A stretch of 7,691 nt of DNA from UMGS1840 sp964537245 (lineage in GTDB: Bacteria > Bacillota > Clostridia > UMGS1840), in assembly GCA_964537245.1 (NCBI GenBank), contig CAZHZL010000094.1, forward strand, positions 1-7,691, written 5' to 3'. Below the pieces are notes generated by a model, which did no database searches, was not told the origin of the DNA, and saw only the letters and a program-made list of their open reading frames with translations. Below, one piece after another: positions 1 through 6,247 of this stretch. Numbering within the stretch: the first letter of the stretch is position 1; each line of letters opens with the position of its first letter. Made by a program: the position numbers and the translations under genes.

Positions 1-8
1 AAATTTTC

Positions 9-1064
9 CTACAAACGGATATTTTTATATTCCGGGACTCTTACAATAACTTTCTGCCTTTTTACCTTACCGGCGAATTCCAATGAGCCGCAGAACACAC
101 ATTCACCTACATCAAGATTCTCAAGTATGTCATACCATTCCTTATAATGCAAATTATCAATCTCTTTCGCAACTTGATTGATGTTTTCGGAATCAGGCTT
201 AAAATAAATCTTGGTATCAGCCTGATTGAGAAGTGCCTTTGCATCTCCTTTAAATGATTCACCTATAAATTGAGTAGTCATAACTACACCTATATGAAAC
301 TTACGAAACTCCCTCAATTTACCCAAGAAACTCATAGGAGAAAAACTCATGTTCTGGATTTCATCCAGCACAATCATAAAGTCAGGATTGTCTCTTGTTT
401 TTTTGACATATTCCCATAAATCTGAAAGTAATAACTCAATAAGCAAAGTTTTAACAGGTTCGTTCGTATCAGAGAACTGAAAAACTGTCGCTTCTCCCAA
501 ATCTATTATATTTTTCCAATCAATAGTTCTACGGGATTTTCTCACTCTGCATAATGGCTCAAGCTTATATACAAGTCCCTTAGATGACTGAGATTTATGC
601 CTTTTTAAAACATTAATCATTTTATCAACAGAAGGGTTACCGCTTTTTAAAACCGATTCTATTGCCATTCTTAACAGATATTTCTGATTTTCACCTCTGA
701 TTTTATACGCATTGATAATGTTCTCACAAATTCTGTCTGCTTGTTGCTGAATTGATTCTTTTACTAACTTATCTTCAATTTTCACTGTATATCTTTTGAA
801 TAAATCAATTCCGAAGCCTATATCAGCAATATTGTAGTATGTATATTTGCCTATTCCAAGAAGCTCCTTTTCTCTAAAACTGCTGGAATAGTCAATTATT
901 ATACTTGATATAGTTTCTTTTGTAAACCCTCTAACAAACCTTCTTCCTAAAGAAGTTTTTCCAAAACCTGACTTACCTGTAACTAAAACTAATTTATTTT
1001 TTATTTTTCCGTTATTTATAGGAAAATCGGCTTCGGTATTATTTATTGTTTTGCCGATATTCAT
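9..1064 (-). CDS. HerA/VirB4-like P-loop ATPase (351 aa)
   Basis: A cytosolic P-loop ATPase of the HerA/FtsK/VirB4 (DUF87/TraG-like) group, which form ring motors that move DNA or remodel nucleoprotein. Seen: Walker A GKSGFGKTS at residues 30-38, Walker B FMIVLDEIQ at about 229-237 (D234, E235), and a TTQF motif at 263-266 followed by LLNQADTKIYFKP (279-290), the pattern typical of HerA/VirB4 motor cores. No membrane segment or secretion signal is evident, which argues against a VirD4-type anchored coupling protein. The start is the ATG at 1064, with AGGAGG at 1076-1071 six bases upstream; the in-frame TTG at 1079 reads through that ribosome binding site and is rejected. The stop is TAG at 11-9. 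It begins 11 bases after the 560-aa gene ends and is the last visible gene of the integrase operon. It could serve element transfer, replication or segregation, or defence as in HerA-effector pairs. The ATPase call is firm; the role is inferred. Confidence 0.85.
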   Translation of the reverse strand: MNIGKTINNTEADFPINNGKIKNKLVLVTGKSGFGKTSLGRRFVRGFTKETISSIIIDYSSSFREKELLGIGKYTYYNIADIGFGIDLFKRYTVKIEDKLVKESIQQQADRICENIINAYKIRGENQKYLLRMAIESVLKSGNPSVDKMINVLKRHKSQSSKGLVYKLEPLCRVRKSRRTIDWKNIIDLGEATVFQFSDTNEPVKTLLIELLLSDLWEYVKKTRDNPDFMIVLDEIQNMSFSPMSFLGKLREFRKFHIGVVMTTQFIGESFKGDAKALLNQADTKIYFKPDSENINQVAKEIDNLHYKEWYDILENLDVGECVFCGSLEFAGKVKRQKVIVRVPEYKNIRL

Positions 1065-1075
1065 ACGATACCTCC

Positions 1076-2758
1076 TCAAATATTCATTTCGCCAATACCG
1101 GTAAGGTAATTTTTATGTATGGCGATAACGCTAAGGGGAGAAGGCTGTCCTATATTTATATTTTTTCTGAACGACTTATTTTTACCACAATCAAGAGCAC
1201 CTGCATCATATAATGATTTTTTCAACATATGAACACTCATATTGCCATTACAACCTTTCAGGAAAAGTTTTAAATACTCTTCTTTTATACATATAAGATC
1301 TTTAAATTCTATTACAAAAGGGTTCTTGTAATTTCTGAAATCAGGGTTTTCTCCACCTTTCTTATAAGTAAATTTTTTTAATTTGCCTTTACTGCAAAGT
1401 TCAATATAAGTTTCTGCAAATTTTTCAACAATCCAGTCCCCCATGACATCCTGCTGACTTTCTTTGCAAATAGGCGCAATAAAACATTCATAAAAATTGA
1501 GATTTATATCAAACTCTTCATAATATCTCTTTACTAAATCAAACACCCCCCAAAGACAAGCGTACTCTTTGGAAATTTTGATATTTTTTGAAACATTATC
1601 ATTTAAATCCTTTTCTAACGCTTTTTCAGAAATCCACTTTGCGAAATGTCTTAGATGGCCTGCAACAACTCCATTTTCCGATAAGCAAAAATTCTTATAA
1701 TCTATGTCGCTCTTTTTTACGAATATATTGAAAAAATCATAAAAAAATAAATCTGAATACTCATTTTCCAATATAATTATACATAAATTTTTGCTTTCAC
1801 CCTTTATATATTCAAGTGATTTTTCAATCTTATTTATATTATATCGGGTTTTAACATCCGGCGCTTTTACAAAGGCAGCAGCACCATAGCACGAATGTAT
1901 ATAGTTCTCCAACTCCGTTTGCTTTGCCAGTGCTGATATAAAATCTCTGTCATATCTCTGAAAAACAGTCAAAATATTAAGTGCTATGTCTGTATCGAAA
2001 ATATGTATATAAAAACTCTTTTCCAGCCGATATTCTTTTTTTATAAGTTTTCTGATAATCGGATAATGCAACATCAAAAGAAATATCAATCTGTGTTTAT
2101 TCTTTTTAAATACTTTCAGATTATCCAAAGTTTTCTTAGCTGCTTTATATCTGCAAACATTAACATTCGGAAGTATATTCATAAAAAACGGTGTCTTTAT
2201 CTTGTAATTTCTTTCGGCTGCATAATACACACCATTTTCCCAGCAGGTAAATTCAGGATATATAAAATCGAACTTCTCTGCTGCAGAAACAATGTGTTTC
2301 CACAGCAGAGCGTTTATCTCATCTTCCTTTATTCCGGCTGCAAATCTGATTCTGCCCTTTTCGGAAAGTATATTCTGTACCCTCTTCCCGTAAAGCTCAT
2401 CATCAGACAGTATTATTTCACGAGAAATTCCGTCAATTCCCAAAGTTTTCACGAAATATGTGCATTTTATTTCATTTCCGCTATAATACCTTATGCATCG
2501 TGATGATTGTATAAGTCCGTTTGAAATACCTTTGTATTTTGGCACCTTATTACTCCTTAATTTCAAAGCCCCCATATTATTTTCGACAGAATTTCCAACA
2601 AGAAAATATCCTGTCTCATATTCATATGCCGGTTGAATATAAGCAACTGCCTCCGGTTTTATTGATTCTACTGTATGAACATTTTCTGATATAGGGTTTA
2701 ATAACCGTGTTTCAGGATTATCAGGAGAAAACCAATCTATATCAATTAATTTTTCCAT
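1076..2758 (-). CDS. Unrecognised 560-aa protein, partner of the HerA-like ATPase
   Basis: I do not recognise this protein with confidence. It is a mixed alpha/beta protein with no signal peptide, no clear transmembrane helix and no P-loop. Residues about 98-135 (KTLGIDGISREIILSDDEL and what follows) faintly recall the DUF927/plasmid-primase helicase fold, and the stretch near 215-235 resembles the middle of such proteins, but no Walker motif follows, so any relationship would be to an ATPase-less derivative. The C-terminal 80 or so residues look like a small helical/winged-helix module. The start is the ATG at 2758, behind AAGGAGGAGG lying inside the integrase 3' end; it overlaps the integrase stop as TAATG, which implies translational coupling. 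It stops at 1076, 11 bases before the ATPase start. The position between integrase and motor suggests a core function of the element (replication, maintenance or transfer) rather than passenger cargo, but an effector paired with the HerA-like ATPase is also possible. Confidence 0.8.
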   Translation of the reverse strand: MEKLIDIDWFSPDNPETRLLNPISENVHTVESIKPEAVAYIQPAYEYETGYFLVGNSVENNMGALKLRSNKVPKYKGISNGLIQSSRCIRYYSGNEIKCTYFVKTLGIDGISREIILSDDELYGKRVQNILSEKGRIRFAAGIKEDEINALLWKHIVSAAEKFDFIYPEFTCWENGVYYAAERNYKIKTPFFMNILPNVNVCRYKAAKKTLDNLKVFKKNKHRLIFLLMLHYPIIRKLIKKEYRLEKSFYIHIFDTDIALNILTVFQRYDRDFISALAKQTELENYIHSCYGAAAFVKAPDVKTRYNINKIEKSLEYIKGESKNLCIIILENEYSDLFFYDFFNIFVKKSDIDYKNFCLSENGVVAGHLRHFAKWISEKALEKDLNDNVSKNIKISKEYACLWGVFDLVKRYYEEFDINLNFYECFIAPICKESQQDVMGDWIVEKFAETYIELCSKGKLKKFTYKKGGENPDFRNYKNPFVIEFKDLICIKEEYLKLFLKGCNGNMSVHMLKKSLYDAGALDCGKNKSFRKNINIGQPSPLSVIAIHKNYLTGIGEMNI

Positions 2759-3702
2759 TAAATATCCTCCTCCTTGAGAAATTCATTCAACTTATTAAGC
2801 TCTTTTCTTTTTTGATCCATAAGAACATGCGTATATATATTTCCTGTAACCGTAACAGAACTGTGTCCAAGAATTTCCTGCATTGCCTTTAATGAAATTT
2901 CAGCTTCAAAACCTCTTGTAGCAAATGAATGCCTTAAACTATGCGGTGTTAGATGAGGAAGTTTTAACTCCTCAATAACTTCATTAAGCTTCCTGTTTAG
3001 ATTTCTCGGCTCAATATAAGTGCCTAAATTACTTGAAAAAATCAGATTATTATCCTGATAAAACTCACCCACAGAATTTATGTATTCATCCTGTAAGACC
3101 TTATGCGTAAGTAAAAGGTCAAAAGCTTTATCTATAAGAGGTATTACTCTCTTACTTTTTTCAGTTTTAGGTTCACTTACAACAAGCTTGGTTTTATTAC
3201 CACTTTCATTATATGTTTTCACACGGTTGAGTGTTTTTGTTACCGAAATTGTCTTTTCAGCTTCGTTAAAATCTGCCCATGTAAGTGAAAGCAGTTCACC
3301 TCTTCGAAGTCCACTCCATAATCCAAACAACAAACAGCGNNNNNNNNNNNNNNNNNNNNNNNNNNNNNNNNNNNNNNNNNNNNNNNNNNNNNNNNNNNNN
3401 NNNNNNNNNNNNNNNNNNNNNNNNNNNNNNNNNNNNNNNTTAACAGAATTTCTTTTAAAATTCCATAACCAATTTTTGTTCCATTCTTCAAATGTAGGAT
3501 TAGTACCTTTTTGAATATAACTTTTGTTTCTTACAGAGACGATTATTTTATTTAACTTCTCAGAAACTTCTTTTCTCGTTTTTCCGTATACACACTTTCT
3601 TATAAGTCTTCCGTTATCACCTCTCCCTGTTGTAATGCTGCCCTGCCACCTGCCGTCTGCTCTCTTGCAGATTGTACCTTCACCATTACCTCTCTTACTT
3701 AT
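2758..3702 (-). CDS. int: Tyrosine recombinase/integrase, interrupted by assembly gap, ATA at start position
   Basis: Site-specific tyrosine integrase that would insert and, with Xis, excise the element. The N-terminal part (3702-3440) encodes an arm-binding domain starting ISKRGNGEGTICKR and continuing with GRW and GKTRKE motifs, then the start of the core-binding domain. The C-terminal part (3339-2758) is the catalytic domain: SGLRRGE with the first catalytic Arg (codons at 3306-3301), HSLRHSFAT (His and second Arg), LGHSS (His) and NIYTH with the nucleophile Tyr at 2835-2833. Both parts lie in the same nominal frame around 100 Ns (3340-3439). The joined length of 314 codons is short for the usual 370-410, so the gap probably hides more than 100 bases. 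No ATG, GTG or TTG exists between the upstream in-frame TAA and SKRGNGEG: the codon at the ideal distance from GGAGGG (3714-3709) is ATA at 3702-3700. The start overlaps the Xis stop region, and the stop overlaps the next gene as TAATG. Confidence 0.9.
   Translation of the reverse strand: MSKRGNGEGTICKRADGRWQGSITTGRGDNGRLIRKCVYGKTRKEVSEKLNKIIVSVRNKSYIQKGTNPTFEEWNKNWLWNFKRNSVXXXXXXXXXXXXXXXXXXXXXXXXXXXXXXXXXXRCLLFGLWSGLRRGELLSLTWADFNEAEKTISVTKTLNRVKTYNESGNKTKLVVSEPKTEKSKRVIPLIDKAFDLLLTHKVLQDEYINSVGEFYQDNNLIFSSNLGTYIEPRNLNRKLNEVIEELKLPHLTPHSLRHSFATRGFEAEISLKAMQEILGHSSVTVTGNIYTHVLMDQKRKELNKLNEFLKEEDI
3340..3439. other. Assembly gap of 100 N within the integrase gene
   Basis: Exactly 100 undetermined bases, the conventional placeholder for a gap of unknown size. 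It removes the core-binding (SAM-like) domain and the beginning of the catalytic domain of the integrase. Sequence on both sides reads as the same integrase family, so the two sides plausibly belong together, but an insertion or a mis-scaffold within the gap cannot be excluded. Confidence 0.98.
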
Positions 3703-3704
3703 AA

Positions 3705-3917
3705 TTATCCCTCCAATGTTACAGTTTTTTGCTCTTTAGAAGATTCTGACAACCATTCTTCAAATGCTTTTTTAGGAATAATTATTCTTTTGCCAACTGT
3801 AATTTTAGGAAATCCCTTGCTGTGTACCAAAGCATATAGATTATTTTTACCTATCGGCAGCACCTCATGAAGCGATTTCATATCGTAGCATAATGTCATA
3901 TCTAAACCTGATACCAT
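3705..3917 (-). CDS. xis: Excisionase-like helix-turn-helix DNA-binding protein (70 aa)
   Basis: A small MerR/excisionase-type winged-helix protein. Seen: the order MKSLHEVLPIGKNNLYALVHSKGFPKITVGKRIIIPKKAFEEWL, typical of HTH_17/Xis proteins in which a first helix and recognition helix (ending near YALVHSKGF) are followed by a beta hairpin (KITVGKRIIIPK) and a closing EEWL helix. Such proteins bend DNA at the attachment sites and shift the integrase towards excision; some also regulate their own promoter. The start is the ATG at 3917, eight bases after AAGGAGG (about 3931-3926). The in-frame ATG at 3935 would translate through this ribosome binding site and is rejected. The stop TAA at 3707-3705 lies immediately before the integrase start position, and the integrase ribosome binding site is inside the last xis codons, so the two are coupled. 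A palindrome with promoter elements lies just upstream. Confidence 0.85.
   Translation of the reverse strand: MVSGLDMTLCYDMKSLHEVLPIGKNNLYALVHSKGFPKITVGKRIIIPKKAFEEWLSESSKEQKTVTLEG
3709..3714 (-). promoter_or_regulatory. Ribosome binding site GGAGGG of the integrase
   Basis: GGAGGG read on the minus strand lies within the last codons of xis. Six bases follow before ATA at 3702-3700 (ATT at 3705-3703 is the only other in-frame near-cognate option with some spacing). This site decides the integrase start: the usual MSKRGNGEG-type N-terminus is preserved with ATA in place of ATG. Confidence 0.7.
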
Positions 3918-3952
3918 ATAACATACCTCCTTCATTTTTTTCTGACATAAAA

Positions 3953-3985
3953 AAATCTATGCTATAATTATTATAACATAGATTT
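3953..3985. repeat. 33-bp near-perfect palindrome upstream of xis (operator and/or terminator)
   Basis: Two 16-base arms around a single central T, with one mismatched pair (C3962 against A3976). The outer arms are AAATCTATG and CATAGATTT, the inner arms TATAAT and ATTATA. On the minus strand the palindrome is followed by seven Ts (about 3957-3949, overlapping the arm), so as RNA it could act as an intrinsic terminator for the upstream 454-aa gene. Each arm also contains an extended -10 box (TGnTATAAT), so it could instead be an operator overlapping the xis promoter. Both readings may hold. Confidence 0.7.
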
Positions 3986-3997
3986 ATCTTTTGTCGT
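3970..3997 (-). promoter_or_regulatory. Probable promoter of the xis-int operon
   Basis: On the minus strand there is an exact TATAAT at 3975-3970 preceded by TG at the extended -10 position (TGTTATAAT). A weak -35 match ACGACA lies at 3997-3992 with a 16-base spacer. Transcription would begin near 3963, about 45 bases ahead of the xis ATG. The -10 lies inside the 33-bp palindrome, so a protein bound there would block it. Confidence 0.5.
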
Positions 3998-4059
3998 GGT
4001 TCAGCGCACTAAAAAAATTTTTACGCCCAATCCCGTTTGTTATTAGGTTTTCACAATCT

Positions 4060-5424
4060 TCACATATCTTTTGCCCACTCGTAACCAATGCATTTATTCA
4101 GTTCTTCTTTCATATTTTTACGAAGTTCCTTGCTTTTATAAGCTAAGGCTTCCTTCTTCTTTTCAATATCTTCAACCATACATCTGAATTCCAATCCATA
4201 ATTTCCACCAATGCACATTCTTAAGAAATAAATAAAACTGTTTCTCTCGTCGTTATTTTTAAATTTGTAGGATTTTTCAGCATTCAAGATTTCAAATATA
4301 GAATTTTGCTCATAGCCATGTACTATGTCCGAGAATTTGAATTTCCTTGATTCTTTCACGAATAGATATATGTCATTGTCTTCTATTTTCAAAAAACCGC
4401 TCTTCAGAAATTTTTCATTAAAATATCTGAAAAGTGTTTCATCATCTGTACAAAGCTTTATAGACTCTATCTCCTCATCTATAATTTTACAATAATTATT
4501 CCTGAACATATTTCCGTAAAAATCAGTATAAACATTTGTAAATGCAACTAAATTCTCATATTTATTTTTAAATGAATCTGCTACTGCGTGGTTTATGAAA
4601 AATGCAATGTAGGAATTAAAATAATCCTCTGTAATCAGATTTTCTCTAACATCTGTAAGTGTCAGCTCTTTGGCGTCCTCGTTCTCCTGCATTTTTAATC
4701 TGTCTATCTCATGAAGATAAATTTTGGATAATTCTTCGTCTTTCATACATTGTGTATTATCCAAAGAAATTTTTTCCCTTTTCAGAATGTCATTCAAAAT
4801 TTCACTGTAAAACATTGGGACAGTTCTCTCACTTTTTGAAATCGCTTTCTTCAAAGCATGGTTTATATTAGTTTCTCTGAACTCTTTTATTCTTCCCAGA
4901 TAAACTTCATAGGAAAAGCTCCTCGTAATTTCATCAATCAAATTGAGTGCTCTTTTTACAAAAATATCGCTGTCATCGTAATTAGCATTCAAAAAAACAG
5001 TTAATAACGATAATATCTTATCAACAAACAAATCGTAGGTTTCCTTCATAATAAGATTATACTTATATGAAGAATCTGTCTTAATAATCCTTTTCTGATA
5101 TTCAGGAAGACTTTCCGTTTCACTAATGATTTTTTTATTGTAATCAATTATCTTTTTTGCATCCGGATTTTTTATAATTTCCTTAACATCATCAAAATTG
5201 GATAAAGCAATTTTCAAAAGCTCGCAAATTTCCGCCTGTATGATATGCTTCGCATGCTCTCCTCTCATTTTATCTAAAGACTTTATCTCAAAATTTTTAA
5301 TGAAGCTATCGTCTTTTAATAATCTGAGAACTTTATCTTTGGACATAAATATTTCTTTTGCAAGACTTGTAGGACTGCTATCAAGCACAACATCATAAAC
5401 ACCGATTTTTTTATTTCCTTCCAT
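4060..5424 (-). CDS. Unrecognised 454-aa helical protein with possible N-terminal HTH
   Basis: I do not recognise the family. The protein is rich in Lys, Glu, Asn and Ile, strongly helical in appearance, and has no signal peptide, transmembrane segment, P-loop or obvious nuclease motif. Residues about 18-37 (PTSLAKEIFMSKDKVLRLLK) have the spacing of a helix-turn-helix, so a DNA-binding or regulatory N-terminus is possible. The C-terminal part (about 415-450) is a charged helix that could form a coiled coil. The start is the ATG at 5424 with AGGAG eight bases upstream; the stop is TGA at 4062-4060. It follows the TOPRIM gene on the same strand after 91 bases that hold no convincing promoter or terminator, so co-transcription with the ATPase-TOPRIM pair is plausible and it may be a third component, sensor or regulator. 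It ends about 75 bases before the palindrome that separates it from xis. The gene is real; the function is unknown. Confidence 0.8.
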   Translation of the reverse strand: MEGNKKIGVYDVVLDSSPTSLAKEIFMSKDKVLRLLKDDSFIKNFEIKSLDKMRGEHAKHIIQAEICELLKIALSNFDDVKEIIKNPDAKKIIDYNKKIISETESLPEYQKRIIKTDSSYKYNLIMKETYDLFVDKILSLLTVFLNANYDDSDIFVKRALNLIDEITRSFSYEVYLGRIKEFRETNINHALKKAISKSERTVPMFYSEILNDILKREKISLDNTQCMKDEELSKIYLHEIDRLKMQENEDAKELTLTDVRENLITEDYFNSYIAFFINHAVADSFKNKYENLVAFTNVYTDFYGNMFRNNYCKIIDEEIESIKLCTDDETLFRYFNEKFLKSGFLKIEDNDIYLFVKESRKFKFSDIVHGYEQNSIFEILNAEKSYKFKNNDERNSFIYFLRMCIGGNYGLEFRCMVEDIEKKKEALAYKSKELRKNMKEELNKCIGYEWAKDM

Positions 5425-5515
5425 TTTATCGACTCCTAAGACTTAAAAAGAACAACTATTAATCATAAAAATAATATATAATTGAATAAATGGAATTTTG
5501 CATATGTTCATTATC

Positions 5516-6247
5516 CTATTTCAACAATTCTCCGAAACATGCAAATGTAGTCTGCATTAAGTCAAACCTTTCCCATTCGACTTTTTTCAATATATCCTGT
5601 CTTTGTTTGAACGCTTCATTAGGCGTTGCTACAGAAAAATATGTATTGAACTTTGCTTTAACTACATTCCTCCTGTTCTGTAAATATTTTTTCCGTTTTG
5701 CAGCCTCACACTGTGAAATGCAGTCAATAAAATTTTCACATTTTTCTATTATTTTCTCTTCATCTCCCGTACCGTCTGTCTCTTTAAGATTATCTAGCAG
5801 AAACAGTTCTAAGGCCCCTTCTCTTTCCGGTGGTAATACAATGATGTACAACTGTATAACAATGTCTCCATAAAATACATTATCAATCTTTATATCATTC
5901 CACCGTGATACGCTCAAGTCGCTATATACACAATCATATTTATCAAAAGCATCGCCTATTTCTTGAATTCTCTGTTGAATCTCTTCTTGCGAATCATTAT
6001 CTATTATAACTATAAATTTACTTTTAGTGACTTCTGCATTTTTTATAAAAAGTACATTATCATCAATTTTGTTCTTTAAATTTGTAACACCATTTAAATT
6101 CTCTATATATACACTATTGTCAGCCTGACTGCTATGAACCAAACACTTTTTTTCTTTGTCGTAACTATAACCATAAATTCTATCAAGAAGATATTGAACT
6201 AATACGCTATCTGAATCACCCTCACAAAATATCTTATTTACAATCAT
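5516..6247 (-). CDS. TOPRIM-domain protein, DUF3226/OLD-nuclease-like (243 aa)
   Basis: A small stand-alone TOPRIM protein, the fold used by OLD-family nucleases, where acidic residues bind metal for DNA or RNA cleavage. Seen: an N-terminal strand ending in CEGDSD (E9, D11, D13), and the second acidic motif FIVIIDNDS with D83 and D85. Further on, LPPEREGALELFLLDNL (138-154) and a lysine-containing KAKFNTYFS segment (198-205) match the layout I know for DUF3226 proteins. The start ATG at 6247 overlaps the stop of the ATPase gene as ATGA, so translation is coupled and equimolar partners are likely. In related systems (PARIS AriA/AriB, AbiL, OLD, Gabija GajA) an ABC-like ATPase controls such a toxic nuclease until phage infection. 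The TOPRIM assignment rests on visible motifs; nuclease activity and defence are inferred. A non-nuclease TOPRIM partner is the alternative. Confidence 0.8.
   Translation of the reverse strand: MIVNKIFCEGDSDSVLVQYLLDRIYGYSYDKEKKCLVHSSQADNSVYIENLNGVTNLKNKIDDNVLFIKNAEVTKSKFIVIIDNDSQEEIQQRIQEIGDAFDKYDCVYSDLSVSRWNDIKIDNVFYGDIVIQLYIIVLPPEREGALELFLLDNLKETDGTGDEEKIIEKCENFIDCISQCEAAKRKKYLQNRRNVVKAKFNTYFSVATPNEAFKQRQDILKKVEWERFDLMQTTFACFGELLK

Noticed and set aside
2003..2503. Plus-strand open frame of 166 codons
   Set aside because: It lies opposite the 560-aa gene, is rich in Phe/Ile/Tyr/Cys in the manner of antisense shadows, and has no ribosome binding site of note.
3240..3491. Minus-strand open frame across the gap starting with ATG at 3491
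   Set aside because: It is out of frame with both integrase halves; it is an artefact of Ns keeping the frame open.
3080..3514. Plus-strand open frame running through the N gap
   Set aside because: It is antisense to the integrase, and the gap supplies a third of its length; the minus strand carries unmistakable integrase motifs.
5425..5515. Promoter for orf454 in the 91-base intergenic gap
   Set aside because: TATATT and TATGAT boxes are present on the minus strand, but no acceptable -35 box lies 16-18 bases upstream; such boxes are frequent by chance in this composition.
5490..5873. Plus-strand open frame of 127 codons opposite the TOPRIM gene
   Set aside because: Antisense shadow; the minus strand has TOPRIM motifs and a coupled start.
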